From: Deinococcus humi
GTDB taxonomy: Bacteria; Deinococcota; Deinococci; Deinococcales; Deinococcaceae
DNA length: 64,000 nucleotides
Direction of reading: 5' to 3'
Assembly (NCBI RefSeq): GCF_014201875.1
Contig: NZ_JACHFL010000002.1
Location: forward strand, 310,001-374,000
Below, in pieces: positions 19,491-30,770 of the stretch. The translations under genes and the position numbers were made by a program. Numbering within the stretch: the stretch's first letter is position 1; each line of letters opens with the position of its first letter. Below the pieces are notes generated by a model. It searched no databases and was not told where the DNA came from. It saw only the letters and a list, made by a program, of their open reading frames with translations.

Positions 19491-21047
19491 TTAGCTGTTC
19501 TGTACCCTGCGGTCCGCCTCGCGGCTGACCAGTCGTCCGGTTTCCTCGGTCAGCGTCCGCAGACCTGCCGCCAGATCGGGGCGCAGATTGCCCTCGCGGT
19601 AGCGCCAGGTCCAGTTCTGGTCCCCGGTGGTGCCGGGCAGGTTCATGCGGTCCTCGCTGCCCAGATTGAAGATGTCCTGCAGCGGCACCACGGCCAGCGC
19701 GGCGCGGCTCTCGAAGGCCAGGCGCATCAGCTGCGGCACGAAGGTGGTTTCGCTGGGATCAGAGGACGTGTAGACCCGGAAATTATGCTTCTCCTGCTCC
19801 TCGGCGTGGACCCACCAGCCGCGCGTGGTGTCGTTGTCGTGGGTCCCGGTGTAGACCACCTGGTTCTCGCGCAGATTGTGGGGCAGGAAATCGTTGACGG
19901 CAAAGTCACCCCCGCCGAAGGCGAACTGCAGTACCGCCATTCCCGGAAAGCTGAAGTCGTCGCGCAGTTTTTCCACGTCTGGGGTGATCACGCCCAGATC
20001 CTCGGCGATGATCGGCAGCACGCCCAAGGCGTCGCGCACGGCCTGGAACATCTCGTGGCCCAGGGCCGGGACCCAACGCCCATGCATGGCGGTCTCGGCG
20101 GGAAAGGGAATTTCCCAGGACGCCGCGAAACCCCGGAAGTGGTCGATACGGATCAGGTCAAAGAGCTTCATGCTGCCCTTGAACCGCTCGATCCACCACG
20201 AGAAGCCGTCCTTCTGCATGGCCTTCCAGTCGTACAGCGGATTGCCCCACAACTGCCCGGTTTCCGAGAAGTAGTCCGGCGGTACCCCGGCCACCACTGT
20301 CGGCTGACCCTGATCGTCAAAGTAGAACTGGTCGCGGTTGGCCCAGGCATCGCTGCTGTCCATCGCCACGAAGATGGGGATGTCGCCGATCACCTCGATA
20401 CCACGCTCGCGGGCATAGGCGCGCAGGGCCTCCCACTGGCGGAAGAACAGAAATTGAATGAATTTGGTGCGCTCGATGGACACGTTCAGGTCGTTGCGGG
20501 CAGTCTCCAGGGCCTCAGGTTGACGGTCCCGCACCGCCGGTTGCCAGGCGTTCCAGGGGAGTCCGCCGTGCGCGGCCTTCAGGGCGGTGAACAGGGCGTA
20601 ATCGTCCAGCCAGCTCGCCTCTTCCGTCTTGAATGCCTCGAATTCCGGCGTCAAGTGTTCGGCGCTGCCGCCCACGAACGAGATGTAGGCGCGCTCCAGC
20701 ATCTGGTTGCGCCAGATGTACTGGAGACCGAAGTCCACCTTGATCTCGGAGAAGACCGGGGTGCCGGCGAAGTCCGTCTCGTGCAGCAGGCCCTCGTCGC
20801 GCAGGGTCGTCAGATCGATCAGGTAGGGGTTGCCCGCAAACGCGCTGAAAGCCTGATATGGGCTGTCGCCGTAGCCGGTCGGCCCCAGCGGCATGACCTG
20901 CCAGTATTTCTGCCCAGCGTCCGCGAGCCAGTCGATGAAGTTGCGGGCAGAGGTGCCCAGCTCGCCGATGCCGTAAGGGCCGGGCAGGCTGGTGGGGTGC
21001 AGCAGAACGCCGCTGGAACGGGCCAGTGTAGGGGGGGGCTGGGTCAT
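19491..21047 (-). CDS. malQ: 4-alpha-glucanotransferase (amylomaltase, GH77)
   Basis: 518 residues from the ATG at 21047 (AGGAGG 8 nt before it). Transfers maltodextrin segments between chains in maltose and glycogen metabolism. Family signals: SSGVLLHPTSLPGPYGIGELG and MPLGPTGYGDSPYQAFSAFAG at the N-terminus, the nucleophile Asp in RIDHFRGF, the acid/base Glu in IIAEDLGVITPDVE and the third carboxylate in YTGTHDNDTTRGWW. No maltose genes are adjacent; a sugar importer lies 16 kb away. An upstream GTG in the same frame is unlikely. Confidence 0.96.
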   Translation of the reverse strand: MTQPPPTLARSSGVLLHPTSLPGPYGIGELGTSARNFIDWLADAGQKYWQVMPLGPTGYGDSPYQAFSAFAGNPYLIDLTTLRDEGLLHETDFAGTPVFSEIKVDFGLQYIWRNQMLERAYISFVGGSAEHLTPEFEAFKTEEASWLDDYALFTALKAAHGGLPWNAWQPAVRDRQPEALETARNDLNVSIERTKFIQFLFFRQWEALRAYARERGIEVIGDIPIFVAMDSSDAWANRDQFYFDDQGQPTVVAGVPPDYFSETGQLWGNPLYDWKAMQKDGFSWWIERFKGSMKLFDLIRIDHFRGFAASWEIPFPAETAMHGRWVPALGHEMFQAVRDALGVLPIIAEDLGVITPDVEKLRDDFSFPGMAVLQFAFGGGDFAVNDFLPHNLRENQVVYTGTHDNDTTRGWWVHAEEQEKHNFRVYTSSDPSETTFVPQLMRLAFESRAALAVVPLQDIFNLGSEDRMNLPGTTGDQNWTWRYREGNLRPDLAAGLRTLTEETGRLVSREADRRVQNS

Positions 21048-21184
21048 AGGGGGGCCTCCTGGGAGGAGAGAAATGAAGGGTCTGGAAGTGATTCCAGGGT
21101 GGGCACTCCGGTATTGCCGAGGATAGTACACGGGCCGACTCTGAGAGCGCAGCCCTGAACGGAACGTCAAGGACCCAGCAGGAA

Positions 21185-21218
21185 ACGCGTTCCATTCCCT
21201 CCGGGGAATGGAACGCGT
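21185..21218. terminator. 15-bp perfect inverted repeat between malQ and the 5'-nucleotidase gene
   Basis: ACGCGTTCCATTCCC (21185-21199) pairs with its exact complement at 21204-21218, loop TCCG. It lies 18 bp after the nucleotidase stop; on the minus strand it is followed by TTTCC. Confidence 0.7.
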
Positions 21219-21235
21219 GGCAGCGAAGGACAGGC

Positions 21236-22921
<1,686 letters not shown>

Positions 22922-23279
22922 GGATGTCTATCATAAGCGCCTCTTGTCAGGGAGGAGCCATGCGTACGGGGAGCGGACTTCGCCTGTTGGCCCTGCTGTC
23001 AGAGGCGTCCGCTTTTGCTGGACCGCGCGGGCTGTTGGACCCAGCCTGTTTTCTTTTGTCGCACTTCTGGATAGAGGGGCGGCCACACGTCTGCAGACGT
23101 GATGACCGACGCCTGTCATCTGCGAACGAGAAACTTCCCTCTCCATAGAGATGGAAGCCTGGGGCGCTAGCATGAACTGACACCAGTTCTCATTGAACCT
23201 GATCAAGCCCTGCCGGAGAGAAGACGTCCCAGACTTGTCCAGAAAGCTGCCGCAGGATGTCCCAAGACGCTGATTTACC
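22922..23279. other. Intergenic region with a 16-bp palindrome
   Basis: 358 bp between two minus-strand genes without a convincing gene. It contains a perfect 16-bp palindrome at 23087-23102 (CACGTCTGCAGACGTG) about 165 bp upstream of the nucleotidase start, a possible operator. The -10 of the nucleotidase gene (TATGAT, 22930-22935) lies at the left end. Confidence 0.55.
23087..23102. promoter_or_regulatory. Perfect palindrome CACGTCTGCAGACGTG, candidate operator
   Basis: Two 8-bp half sites CACGTCTG/CAGACGTG without spacer. The size suits a dimeric regulator, but it is far from any predicted promoter of a known target, so function is open. Confidence 0.35.
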
Positions 23280-23855
23280 TTATTTGGCTGTCAGTGCCAA
23301 GCTGTCGAGAATCCCGCGCCCACTGTCCAGCAACTCCTGAGGGGTGCCGGTGGGGGTGACCAGCGTCGCGGTGAACAGGCGGTTGTTCTTGAGCGTGAAA
23401 ACCTGGGTCCAGCGCACCTTGCCGCCGTCGCCGTCACCGGTATAGCTCCACAGGATGGCGTTCTGACCGCTCACCCGGATGGTCTTTTCCCCCAGCATCT
23501 TCACGTTTGGCACCAGCTCGGGAATCTTGCGGGCGTTCAGATCACGGATATCGGCCAGGGTGGCTTTCAGGTCAGCTGGAATGTCCTGCACCAGTACCGT
23601 CACAGTGGGGCGTAGCTGGCCCACGGTCTTGTTCACGAAGGCCACGTCTGCGCCGGGCACGTTCTTCAGCGGCGTCCAGCCTCCCGGCACCCTAATGCTG
23701 TAGCCCTGGTTGCTGGTTACGGTGATGGCCTCAATAACCCTCTCATCTGCAGGCGCGGTCGCTGGGACTGGTGAAGTGGCGGGTGCCGTCTGGGCCAGTG
23801 CGGAGGGCAGGAGAGGCAGGGCGAGCAGGGCGAGAGTGAGGGCAAAACGCGTCAT
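23280..23855 (-). CDS. Secreted PsbP/DcrB-like protein, unknown function
   Basis: 191 residues. A clear signal peptide (ALTLALLALPLLPSALAQ) is followed by a beta-rich domain: GYSIRVPGGWTPLKN, VTVLVQDIPADLKATL, KTIRVSGQNAILWSYTGDG and RWTQVFTLKNNRLFTATLVTP. The pattern and the final helix resemble the DcrB/PsbP fold of small envelope proteins; this is fold-level only. TAGCCT (23862-23867) lies 6 nt before the ATG. It is a single gene with no functional neighbour. Confidence 0.75.
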   Translation of the reverse strand: MTRFALTLALLALPLLPSALAQTAPATSPVPATAPADERVIEAITVTSNQGYSIRVPGGWTPLKNVPGADVAFVNKTVGQLRPTVTVLVQDIPADLKATLADIRDLNARKIPELVPNVKMLGEKTIRVSGQNAILWSYTGDGDGGKVRWTQVFTLKNNRLFTATLVTPTGTPQELLDSGRGILDSLALTAK

Positions 23856-23999
23856 GGGCGGAGGCTAGTGTCTGAAAGTGAGGCGAGTCTGACGAGGGGG
23901 CGCCGATGACGCGGCTGCACAGATGGCCGACGGCTTTTTTCTGAATCACACCTAAACGAGTTTGTAGGAAAAGCGCACCCTCACCTGACCTAGGGTCCA

Positions 24000-24005
24000 T
24001 ATAAC
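24000..24005 (+). promoter_or_regulatory. -10 element of the beta-propeller lipoprotein gene
   Basis: TATAAC, 7 nt before the ATG at 24013; GGAAG lies between, so both a leaderless start and a weak ribosome site are possible. Confidence 0.55.
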
Positions 24006-24012
24006 TGGAAGC

Positions 24013-24948
24013 ATGAAAAAATTGTTGACCGCTGCCGCCCTGACTGTCAGTCTCGCCTCCTGCAGCATGTTTGGGCTGCCGCCTGGTGGTGTAACGAGCT
24101 ACACCCTGCCGGGCACTGCCGTGTTCCCTGAAGGGATCGCCCACTTGAACGGAAGCAAGAATTTCTACGTGGGCAGCACCACCGACGGCACGATCTTCAG
24201 GGGCACCCTGGGGCAGAAGAACACCGAGGTCTTCTTTCCAGCCGTCGCCGAGCGCCCCACCGCTGTAGGGATGAAAGTGGACGCGCAGAACCGACTCTAC
24301 GTCGCAGGTGGTGGCAGCGGCAAGGTCTTCGTTTACGACACCGTCGCCAAGACCCTGCTCAAGACCCTGACCACGCCTACCACCAGCGCCACCTTCCTCA
24401 ACGACATCACACTCACTCCGGACGCCGCTTACATCACCGATTCGCAGCGTCCCATCCTGTTCCGCGTCAGCCGCAGCGACTCCAGTCTGGGCGAAATCGA
24501 GAGCTGGCTGGACTTCACCGGAACCGCGCTGCAGTACCAGACGGGCTTCAACCTGAACGGCATCGCTTCCACCCCCGACGGCAAGTACCTGATCGTGGTG
24601 CAGAGCAATACGGGCAAGCTGTTCCGCATCACTGTGGCCGACAAGTCTGTGGCGGAGATCAGCCTCACTGGCGGCGCTACCGTCAAGAACGGTGACGGCA
24701 TTCTTCTGGACGGTCAGACGCTGTACGTGGTCCGCAACCAGGACGTGATTATCGTGCCCATCACGATGTCCGCCGACTTCAGCGCGGGCACGCTGGGCAC
24801 GCCGTTCAGCGACGACAGCTTGCGCTACCCCACCACCATCGCGCAGGAGGGCAAGCGCCTGCTGGTGGTCAATGCCCAGTTCAACAAGCGCGGTGAGGGT
24901 CTGACACCGGAACTGCCGTTCACGGTGTCGGACATCGCCATCAAGTAA
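24013..24948 (+). CDS. Beta-propeller lipoprotein (SMP-30/NHL-like)
   Basis: 311 residues. The signal peptide ends in a lipobox (LTVSLASC, Cys17), so it is anchored outside the cytoplasmic membrane. The rest consists of repeated four-stranded blades, e.g. NFYVGSTTDGTIFRGTL, GMKVDAQNRLYVAGGGSGKV, NGIASTPDGKYLIVVQSNTG and GDGILLDGQTLYVVRNQD, as in the SMP-30/gluconolactonase or NHL propellers. The acidic metal residues of SMP-30 are partly seen (N of NDITLTPD, D of DGILLDG), so a sugar lactonase is possible, a structural binding role equally so. Confidence 0.85.
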   Translation: MKKLLTAAALTVSLASCSMFGLPPGGVTSYTLPGTAVFPEGIAHLNGSKNFYVGSTTDGTIFRGTLGQKNTEVFFPAVAERPTAVGMKVDAQNRLYVAGGGSGKVFVYDTVAKTLLKTLTTPTTSATFLNDITLTPDAAYITDSQRPILFRVSRSDSSLGEIESWLDFTGTALQYQTGFNLNGIASTPDGKYLIVVQSNTGKLFRITVADKSVAEISLTGGATVKNGDGILLDGQTLYVVRNQDVIIVPITMSADFSAGTLGTPFSDDSLRYPTTIAQEGKRLLVVNAQFNKRGEGLTPELPFTVSDIAIK

Positions 24949-24969
24949 ACGTTCTCGACAGCTGGCAGG

Positions 24970-24996
24970 GGAGGGGGCCGCAGACCGGCTCCCTCC
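24970..24996 (+). terminator. Terminator of the propeller lipoprotein gene
   Basis: GGAGGGGGCCG (24970-24980) pairs with CGGCTCCCTCC (24986-24996) with one G-U pair, followed by TTCTT. Confidence 0.75.
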
Positions 24997-24999
24997 TTC

Positions 25000-26424
25000 T
25001 TAGTGAGTGGAAACCGTGGGTAGACGCGACACGTTCGCCATCCGTCCCCCCTCCAGGTGCAGGTGGTGGGTCAGGCCGTCCGGTGCGTCATTGTTGCGGT
25101 GCGCGATCACCATCAGGTGTGTGCCGCCGCGCACCAGAGCAGGCAGCCGCGCCAGGAAGTGGGCACGGCTCCCGGCGTCCACGAAATCCAGCCCCTCGTC
25201 CAGAATAAGGAGCGTGGGGGCGTGGGCGACGGCGCGGGCCAGCAGCAGCCGCCGCAGTTGTCCCTGCGACAGCGTCTCGGCGTGCCGGGGCAGCAGATCA
25301 AGCAGGTCAAGCTGCGCGGCGAGTTCGCGCACCTGTTCCCGCTCGTCCGCGCTCAATTCCGGGACAAAGCCCTCAGTGCCGTGCCACGCGCTGGCGATGA
25401 TGTCCTGTCCCGTCCAGTCGCGCCGCTGCCGGATGCCCAACTCGGCCCCGACGAGACCCACGGTGCGGCGGCGCTCGGTCAGCAGATCGCGCCGCAGATA
25501 CGGACGCTGGACGCTGCCGCCCAGCGCGGGATGCAACTCCCCGGCAATCAAACGGGCCAGCGTGCTCTTGCCGCTGCCATTCTCACCAGTGACCAGCCAG
25601 TGCTGCCCGGCCTCCCACGTCCAGCTCAGCGGCCCCAGGGCGCGCTGCCCGTTGCGCCAGACCTCCACTTCGTTCAAGCGGACCAGGTCCCCCGTGCCCG
25701 GCGCGATGGGCAGGTGCAGGGCGGGGAAGAGTGGGGGAGAGGTCGCCTGCTCCTCGCGCACCTGCCCTCCTTCCACCCGCACGGTGCGCCACGGCAACTC
25801 TGGTGCTTCCTCGGGCCGGTGGGTGGCGAGGACGATGGCGAGGCCGGAGGCGTGAACGTCCTCCAGCACGCGGCCCAGGTCACGACGTGCGCCCACGCTT
25901 AACCCATCGGTAAATTCATCCAGCAGCAGCGCCTCGGGGCGGGGCATCAGGGCACGGGCCAGCACCACGCGCCGCCGTTGCCCGTGACTGAGGGTACGGA
26001 AATCTCTGTCTAACAGAGGCTCCAGACTGGTCAGTGCCACGACTTCGGCCAGCCTCGCCCCGGCTTCCGGTGTCGCTTCCCACAGCTTCAGGGTGTCGCC
26101 CTCGAAGGCGGCGAGCAGCACGTCCCGCACGCTCTGTGCCCAGTCGCGGGTCAGGTAGAAGGCCTCCGCATCCGGCCCCACCACCGACAGGCTCCGCCGC
26201 GCCCGCACTGCCGAAGTCTGACGCATGCCGTTCAGGACGTAGCTGCGCTGGCCACTCACGGGTGAAACCTCACCAGCCAGCAGCCGCAGCAGCGTGGTCT
26301 TACCGCCACCATTGGGGCCGAACAGCCGTAGCGCCTCACCCTGTTTCAGGCACAGATTCACACCTTCTAGCAGCGTCCGGCCCCCCGCCCTCACGGTCAC
26401 GTCCCTTAATTCCACCAGCGTCAT
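25000..26424 (-). CDS. Tandem ABC ATPase (ModF-like), no permease
   Basis: 474 residues with two nucleotide-binding domains. First: Walker A GPNGGGKTT (about 36-44), signature LSHGQRRR, Walker B EALLLDEF. Second: Walker A TGENGSGKST (about 280-289), signature LSQGQLRRL, Walker B LLILDEGLDFVDAG and HR in place of the H-loop TH. The first Walker B ends in EF and not EP. No permease is near. The double-ATPase form without membrane partner resembles ModF, linked to molybdate, but no molybdate genes are here. TAGACT (26433-26438) lies 8 nt before the ATG. Confidence 0.85.
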   Translation of the reverse strand: MTLVELRDVTVRAGGRTLLEGVNLCLKQGEALRLFGPNGGGKTTLLRLLAGEVSPVSGQRSYVLNGMRQTSAVRARRSLSVVGPDAEAFYLTRDWAQSVRDVLLAAFEGDTLKLWEATPEAGARLAEVVALTSLEPLLDRDFRTLSHGQRRRVVLARALMPRPEALLLDEFTDGLSVGARRDLGRVLEDVHASGLAIVLATHRPEEAPELPWRTVRVEGGQVREEQATSPPLFPALHLPIAPGTGDLVRLNEVEVWRNGQRALGPLSWTWEAGQHWLVTGENGSGKSTLARLIAGELHPALGGSVQRPYLRRDLLTERRRTVGLVGAELGIRQRRDWTGQDIIASAWHGTEGFVPELSADEREQVRELAAQLDLLDLLPRHAETLSQGQLRRLLLARAVAHAPTLLILDEGLDFVDAGSRAHFLARLPALVRGGTHLMVIAHRNNDAPDGLTHHLHLEGGRMANVSRLPTVSTH

Positions 26425-26499
26425 TGCCGCCGAGTCTAGCCCCTGCTGGCGCGGGAACCTTGCGCCGCGCGGCCGCGTAATGGGGTCAGGAGGAACTTC

Positions 26500-27420
26500 A
26501 TGGGCCCACTTATCGTTATCGTCGTCCTCGTTCTACTGGTGCTGATCACCTTGCTGGCTGGGGTCAAGAGCGTTCCGCAAGGATACGAATGGACGCAGGA
26601 ACGCTTTGGCAAGTACCAGCGCAGCCTGCGTCCTGGCCTGAACCTGATTATCCCGTACATCGACAAGATCGGGCGGCGCGTGAACATGATGGAACAGGTG
26701 CTGGACGTCCCCAGCCAGGAGGTCATCACCCGTGACAACGCCCTGATCACGGTGGACGGCGTGGTGTTCTATCAGGTGCTGGATTCGGCCAAGGCCAGCT
26801 ACGAGGTCCGCAATCTGGAGCAGGCCACCCTGAACCTGACCATGACCAACATCCGCACGGTGATGGGCAGTATGGATCTCGACGAATTGCTGAGCAACCG
26901 CGATTCCATCAATGCGCGGCTGCTGGCGGTGGTCGACGAGGCCACTGAGCCGTGGGGGGTCAAGGTTACGCGCATTGAGGTCAAGGATATCAAGCCGCCC
27001 GCCGATCTGGTGGCGAGCATGGGCCGTCAGATGAAGGCTGAGCGTGAAAAGCGTGCCAACATTCTGGACGCCGAGGGCTTCCGTCAGGCCGCCATCCTTA
27101 AGGCCGAGGGTGAGAAGCAGGCCGAGATTCTAAACGCCGAGGGCCGCCGTCAGGCTGCCTTCCTGACCGCCGAGGCCCGTGAGCGCGAGGCTGCCGCCGA
27201 GGCCGAGGCCACCCGACTGGTCAGTGAAGCCATCGCCAGTGGCAACGCGCAGGCCATCAACTACTTCATCGCGCAGCGCTACGTGGACGCGCTGAAGGAC
27301 GTCGCAACGGCACCCAACCAGAAGACCCTGATCCTGCCCATCGAGGCCACCAGCATCCTGGGCAGCCTGCAAGGCATCGCGGAGGTGGCGAAAGAAGCCT
27401 TCGGCGGGAGCAAGAGGTAG
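26500..27420 (+). CDS. SPFH/stomatin-like membrane protein (QmcA type)
   Basis: 306 residues. An N-terminal membrane segment ([17 protein letters not shown]) precedes the SPFH/Band 7 domain (about 25-200, [43 protein letters not shown]) and a helical coiled coil rich in Ala/Glu with repeats of AEGxxQAxxLxAEG. Oligomeric scaffold of membrane microdomains; protects or directs membrane proteases. AGGAGG lies about 8 nt before the ATG. It is followed 2 nt later by the NfeD gene, a near-universal partner. Confidence 0.95.
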   Translation: MGPLIVIVVLVLLVLITLLAGVKSVPQGYEWTQERFGKYQRSLRPGLNLIIPYIDKIGRRVNMMEQVLDVPSQEVITRDNALITVDGVVFYQVLDSAKASYEVRNLEQATLNLTMTNIRTVMGSMDLDELLSNRDSINARLLAVVDEATEPWGVKVTRIEVKDIKPPADLVASMGRQMKAEREKRANILDAEGFRQAAILKAEGEKQAEILNAEGRRQAAFLTAEAREREAAAEAEATRLVSEAIASGNAQAINYFIAQRYVDALKDVATAPNQKTLILPIEATSILGSLQGIAEVAKEAFGGSKR

Positions 27421-27422
27421 GT

Positions 27423-27893
27423 ATGTCAGACCTGTTGCCGTCTCTGGACCGCATCCTGCCCGGCCACTGGTGGGTGCTGGGCGCGGTGCTGCTGATGCTG
27501 GAGGTGGCCGCGCCAGGGGTTTTCTTCGTGTGGCTGGCCCTGGCCTCCTTCGCGCTGGGCCTGGTCGTGTTTGTGCTGCCACTGGCGGTGCCCTTCCAAC
27601 TGGCCCTATTCGCCATCCTGAGCATCGTCGCCGTGTTTCTGGGCAAGCGCTACGTGGGCAAACTGGCCCTGGGCGGCCAGGAAGGCGATCGCCTGAACAC
27701 CGGGGCGCACCGTCTGGTGGGCCGCACGGTGGTGGTCACCGCCGCCATCCACAACGGCTCGGGCCGCGTCCGTGTGGGCGACAGCGAATGGCGGGCCACC
27801 GGCCCGGATACCCCGGTGGGCGCGCAGGTGCTGATCGTCAGTGCCGAAGGCACCACGCTGGCCGTGCGCGAGATCAGCGGGACATGGGTGTAG
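27423..27893 (+). CDS. NfeD-family membrane protein
   Basis: 156 residues. Two to three membrane segments (about 15-60: LLMLEVAAPGVFFVWLALASFALG and VPFQLALFAILSIVAVFLG) and a C-terminal OB-fold domain (about 80-150, RLVGRTVVVTAAIHNGSGRVRVGDSEWRA). NfeD proteins sit beside SPFH proteins and are thought to be their membrane-bound partner in microdomains. The gene starts 2 nt after the SPFH stop, so the two form one operon. Confidence 0.93.
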   Translation: MSDLLPSLDRILPGHWWVLGAVLLMLEVAAPGVFFVWLALASFALGLVVFVLPLAVPFQLALFAILSIVAVFLGKRYVGKLALGGQEGDRLNTGAHRLVGRTVVVTAAIHNGSGRVRVGDSEWRATGPDTPVGAQVLIVSAEGTTLAVREISGTWV

Positions 27894-27937
27894 GACCGTG
27901 CATCCCGGCCTATCCAACCAGCTGAGACCACAAAAAA

Positions 27938-27960
27938 ACCCCTCCAGAAATAGGAGGGGT
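27938..27960. terminator. Bidirectional terminator between nfeD and rpsI
   Basis: CCCCTCC (27939-27945) pairs with GGAGGGG (27953-27959); seven A before and TCTTT after give U-tracts on both strands, separating convergent genes. Confidence 0.85.
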
Positions 27961-27979
27961 CTTTCGTTACCGTCTGGTT

Positions 27980-28381
<402 letters not shown>

Positions 28382-28383
28382 GA

Positions 28384-28842
<459 letters not shown>

Positions 28843-29044
28843 GGTGCTACTCCGTACAGAGAATGTGGGATTTGGCGGCGACACGCCCCGGCCTCATGGG
28901 GGAAGGTTCGTGCGTGTCCGGGTGCCTGCCCGGCTATCTGCGCCCTACCAAGCGCAAGACACTAAAGGTCAGGCTATCAGATTTCGGCTGGCCTGGGCAA
29001 GAGGACTGTGTGGGGCACCAGATTGGAAGTTCCCGTCTATGGGG

Positions 29045-30172
29045 CTAGAACTGCGGGGTGTGATGTGTGGGCGGCACGATGCTGCCGTGCATGTCCAGCG
29101 CGTAGCGGTCCGTCATGCCGGCCAGATAGTCGCAGACCACGCGGGTCAGCTGTTCTGATTCGGTGCGTTCCCGGAACTGCGGCGGCAACATGCTGGGCCG
29201 CCCCACGAAGGCGTGAAACAGCGTGGTCAGCACCCGACTGGCCTGCTCCACCTGCATCTCCACGCGCCAGTGGCGGTACAGGTTGTCTCTCAGAAAAACG
29301 CCCGTCTCTTGCAGCAGGCCGCGCAGGTATGGGCTGTAGGTGATCAGTCGCGCTGGCAGTGCCTGCACGGCAGCGGCACTGTCCACGCCACTGTCAGTGA
29401 TGGCCACGTCGCTGGCTGCCGTCAGATCGGAGATCAACCAGCCCAGCAACTCGCGGTGCATGGCCCGCCGCTGTCCCTCGGAGAGGACCGGGCCCGTGAT
29501 GCCGACCCGGCCTGCGAGTTCGGACCACAGCGGCAACTCCAGCAACTGCGGATGCGTCAGCAGCCCGCTCCGCAAACCGTCGTCCAGATCGTGGGCGGTG
29601 TATGCCAGGGCGTCGGCGGCGTCCACCAGCTGGGCCTCGAGACTGGGTGGGCCCAGTCCGGCCCGGCTATGCTTGTTCAGTCCGTCCAGCGTGTCCAGCG
29701 TCAGGTTCAACCCCCGATAGTGGGGCTTGGGCTGTTCCAGCACCGACACGATGCGCCGGGCCTGGGTGTTGTGGTCAAAGCCGCCCTGGCCGATCATCAG
29801 CGCGTTTAGCACGCGTTCCCCCGCATGGCCGAAGGGGGGGTGGCCCAGATCGTGCGCCAGGGCCACCGTCTCGGCCAGGGTCTCGTTAAGGCCCAGGTTC
29901 AGGGCCACCGAGCGGGCCACCTGCTGCACCTCCAGCGTGTGCGTCAGACGGGTGCGGTAGTGGTCCCCGCTGGCATTCAAGAAGACCTGCGTCTTGGCCT
30001 CCAGACGGCGAAAAGCAGTGGTGTGCAGCACCCGATCCCGGTCCTTCTGAAAGGCGGTGCGGGTGGCACTCTCAGCCTCGGCGTATTCGCGCCCACGCGC
30101 ATTGCGGCTCAGGGTCGCGTACGGCGCGAGCGTCTGCGCCTCGCGGGCCTCCAAGTCGGCGCGGCTGAGCAT
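29045..30172 (-). CDS. dgt: dNTP triphosphohydrolase, Dgt family
   Basis: 375 residues. HD-domain enzyme that cuts dNTPs to the deoxynucleoside and triphosphate, adjusting nucleotide pools. Residues of the HD metal site: RTRLTHTLEVQQVAR, LAHDLGHPPFGHAGE and, later, YTAHDLDDGL. The start fits: TACACT (30179-30184) lies 6 nt before the ATG, a leaderless promoter. Its family is called deoxyguanosinetriphosphate triphosphohydrolase-like because substrate range differs between members. It is divergent from the peroxiredoxin gene. Confidence 0.95.
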   Translation of the reverse strand: MLSRADLEAREAQTLAPYATLSRNARGREYAEAESATRTAFQKDRDRVLHTTAFRRLEAKTQVFLNASGDHYRTRLTHTLEVQQVARSVALNLGLNETLAETVALAHDLGHPPFGHAGERVLNALMIGQGGFDHNTQARRIVSVLEQPKPHYRGLNLTLDTLDGLNKHSRAGLGPPSLEAQLVDAADALAYTAHDLDDGLRSGLLTHPQLLELPLWSELAGRVGITGPVLSEGQRRAMHRELLGWLISDLTAASDVAITDSGVDSAAAVQALPARLITYSPYLRGLLQETGVFLRDNLYRHWRVEMQVEQASRVLTTLFHAFVGRPSMLPPQFRERTESEQLTRVVCDYLAGMTDRYALDMHGSIVPPTHHTPQF

Positions 30173-30279
30173 GGGGGCAGTGTAGGGCAGGGTGAGGGCT
30201 GCAAAAGTCTTCCTTCACGGACCATCAAGTTCAGGGCCTGCGGTGCCCTCCCCGCGCCGCACTCCCACCGTTCCACCCC

Positions 30280-30285
30280 TAAAAT
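30280..30285 (+). promoter_or_regulatory. -10 element of the peroxiredoxin gene
   Basis: TAAAAT, 6 nt before the ATG at 30292: leaderless arrangement. Confidence 0.55.
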
Positions 30286-30291
30286 GCCCGC

Positions 30292-30768
30292 ATGAAGCCC
30301 GCCGTCCATCAACCGGCCCCCGAGTTCACGCGCCGCAGTGACGACGGGCGCACCGTCAGCCTGTCGGCCCTGCGTGGGCAATGGGTGGTGTTGTACTTCT
30401 ACCCGCGCGCCAGTTCGGTGGGCTGTTCCATTGAGGCCCGGCGCTTCGAGGCCGCCCTGCCTGAATTCGAGCGCCTGAACGCGGCAGTCGTCGGCGTCAG
30501 TACCGACACAGAGGCCCACCAGGCCCACTTCCGCGACACCTGCGGCCTGACTCACCCCCTGATTCCCGACGGCGACAGGGAACTGTGCCGGGCGTATGGC
30601 GTTATCGGCGGCCTGGGCAGCCTGCTGGGCGTGGCGTCCCGCGCCACCTTCCTGATTGATCCGCAGGGCTTGCTGGTCTTTGAGCACCGCAGTGGGAATC
30701 CGGCCAGCCACGCCTCGGTCATGCTGCGCGAACTGGAACGGCGGGCCGGCACCGTGCGGGAGGGTTAG
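30292..30768 (+). CDS. Peroxiredoxin, BCP/PrxQ family
   Basis: 158 residues. Reduces peroxides with a thiol. Thioredoxin fold with APEFTRRSDDGRTVSLSALRGQ, VLYFYPRASSVGCSIEARRFE and VVGVSTDTEAHQAHF. The peroxidatic Cys sits in SVGCSIE (Cys48). The second Cys five residues later, common in PrxQ/BCP, is missing (CSIEAR); Cys85 (RDTCGL) and Cys101 (RELCRAY) could resolve the disulfide instead. The next gene, a YcaQ-like glycosylase, starts 2 nt after its stop, so the two are co-transcribed, an oxidative-stress plus DNA-repair pairing. Confidence 0.9.
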   Translation: MKPAVHQPAPEFTRRSDDGRTVSLSALRGQWVVLYFYPRASSVGCSIEARRFEAALPEFERLNAAVVGVSTDTEAHQAHFRDTCGLTHPLIPDGDRELCRAYGVIGGLGSLLGVASRATFLIDPQGLLVFEHRSGNPASHASVMLRELERRAGTVREG

Positions 30769-30770
30769 AG

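Noticed and set aside
28843..28884. ATG at 28884 as the start of rplM
   Set aside because: The GTG at 28842 matches the family start and has a ribosome site; the extra 14 residues are not needed.
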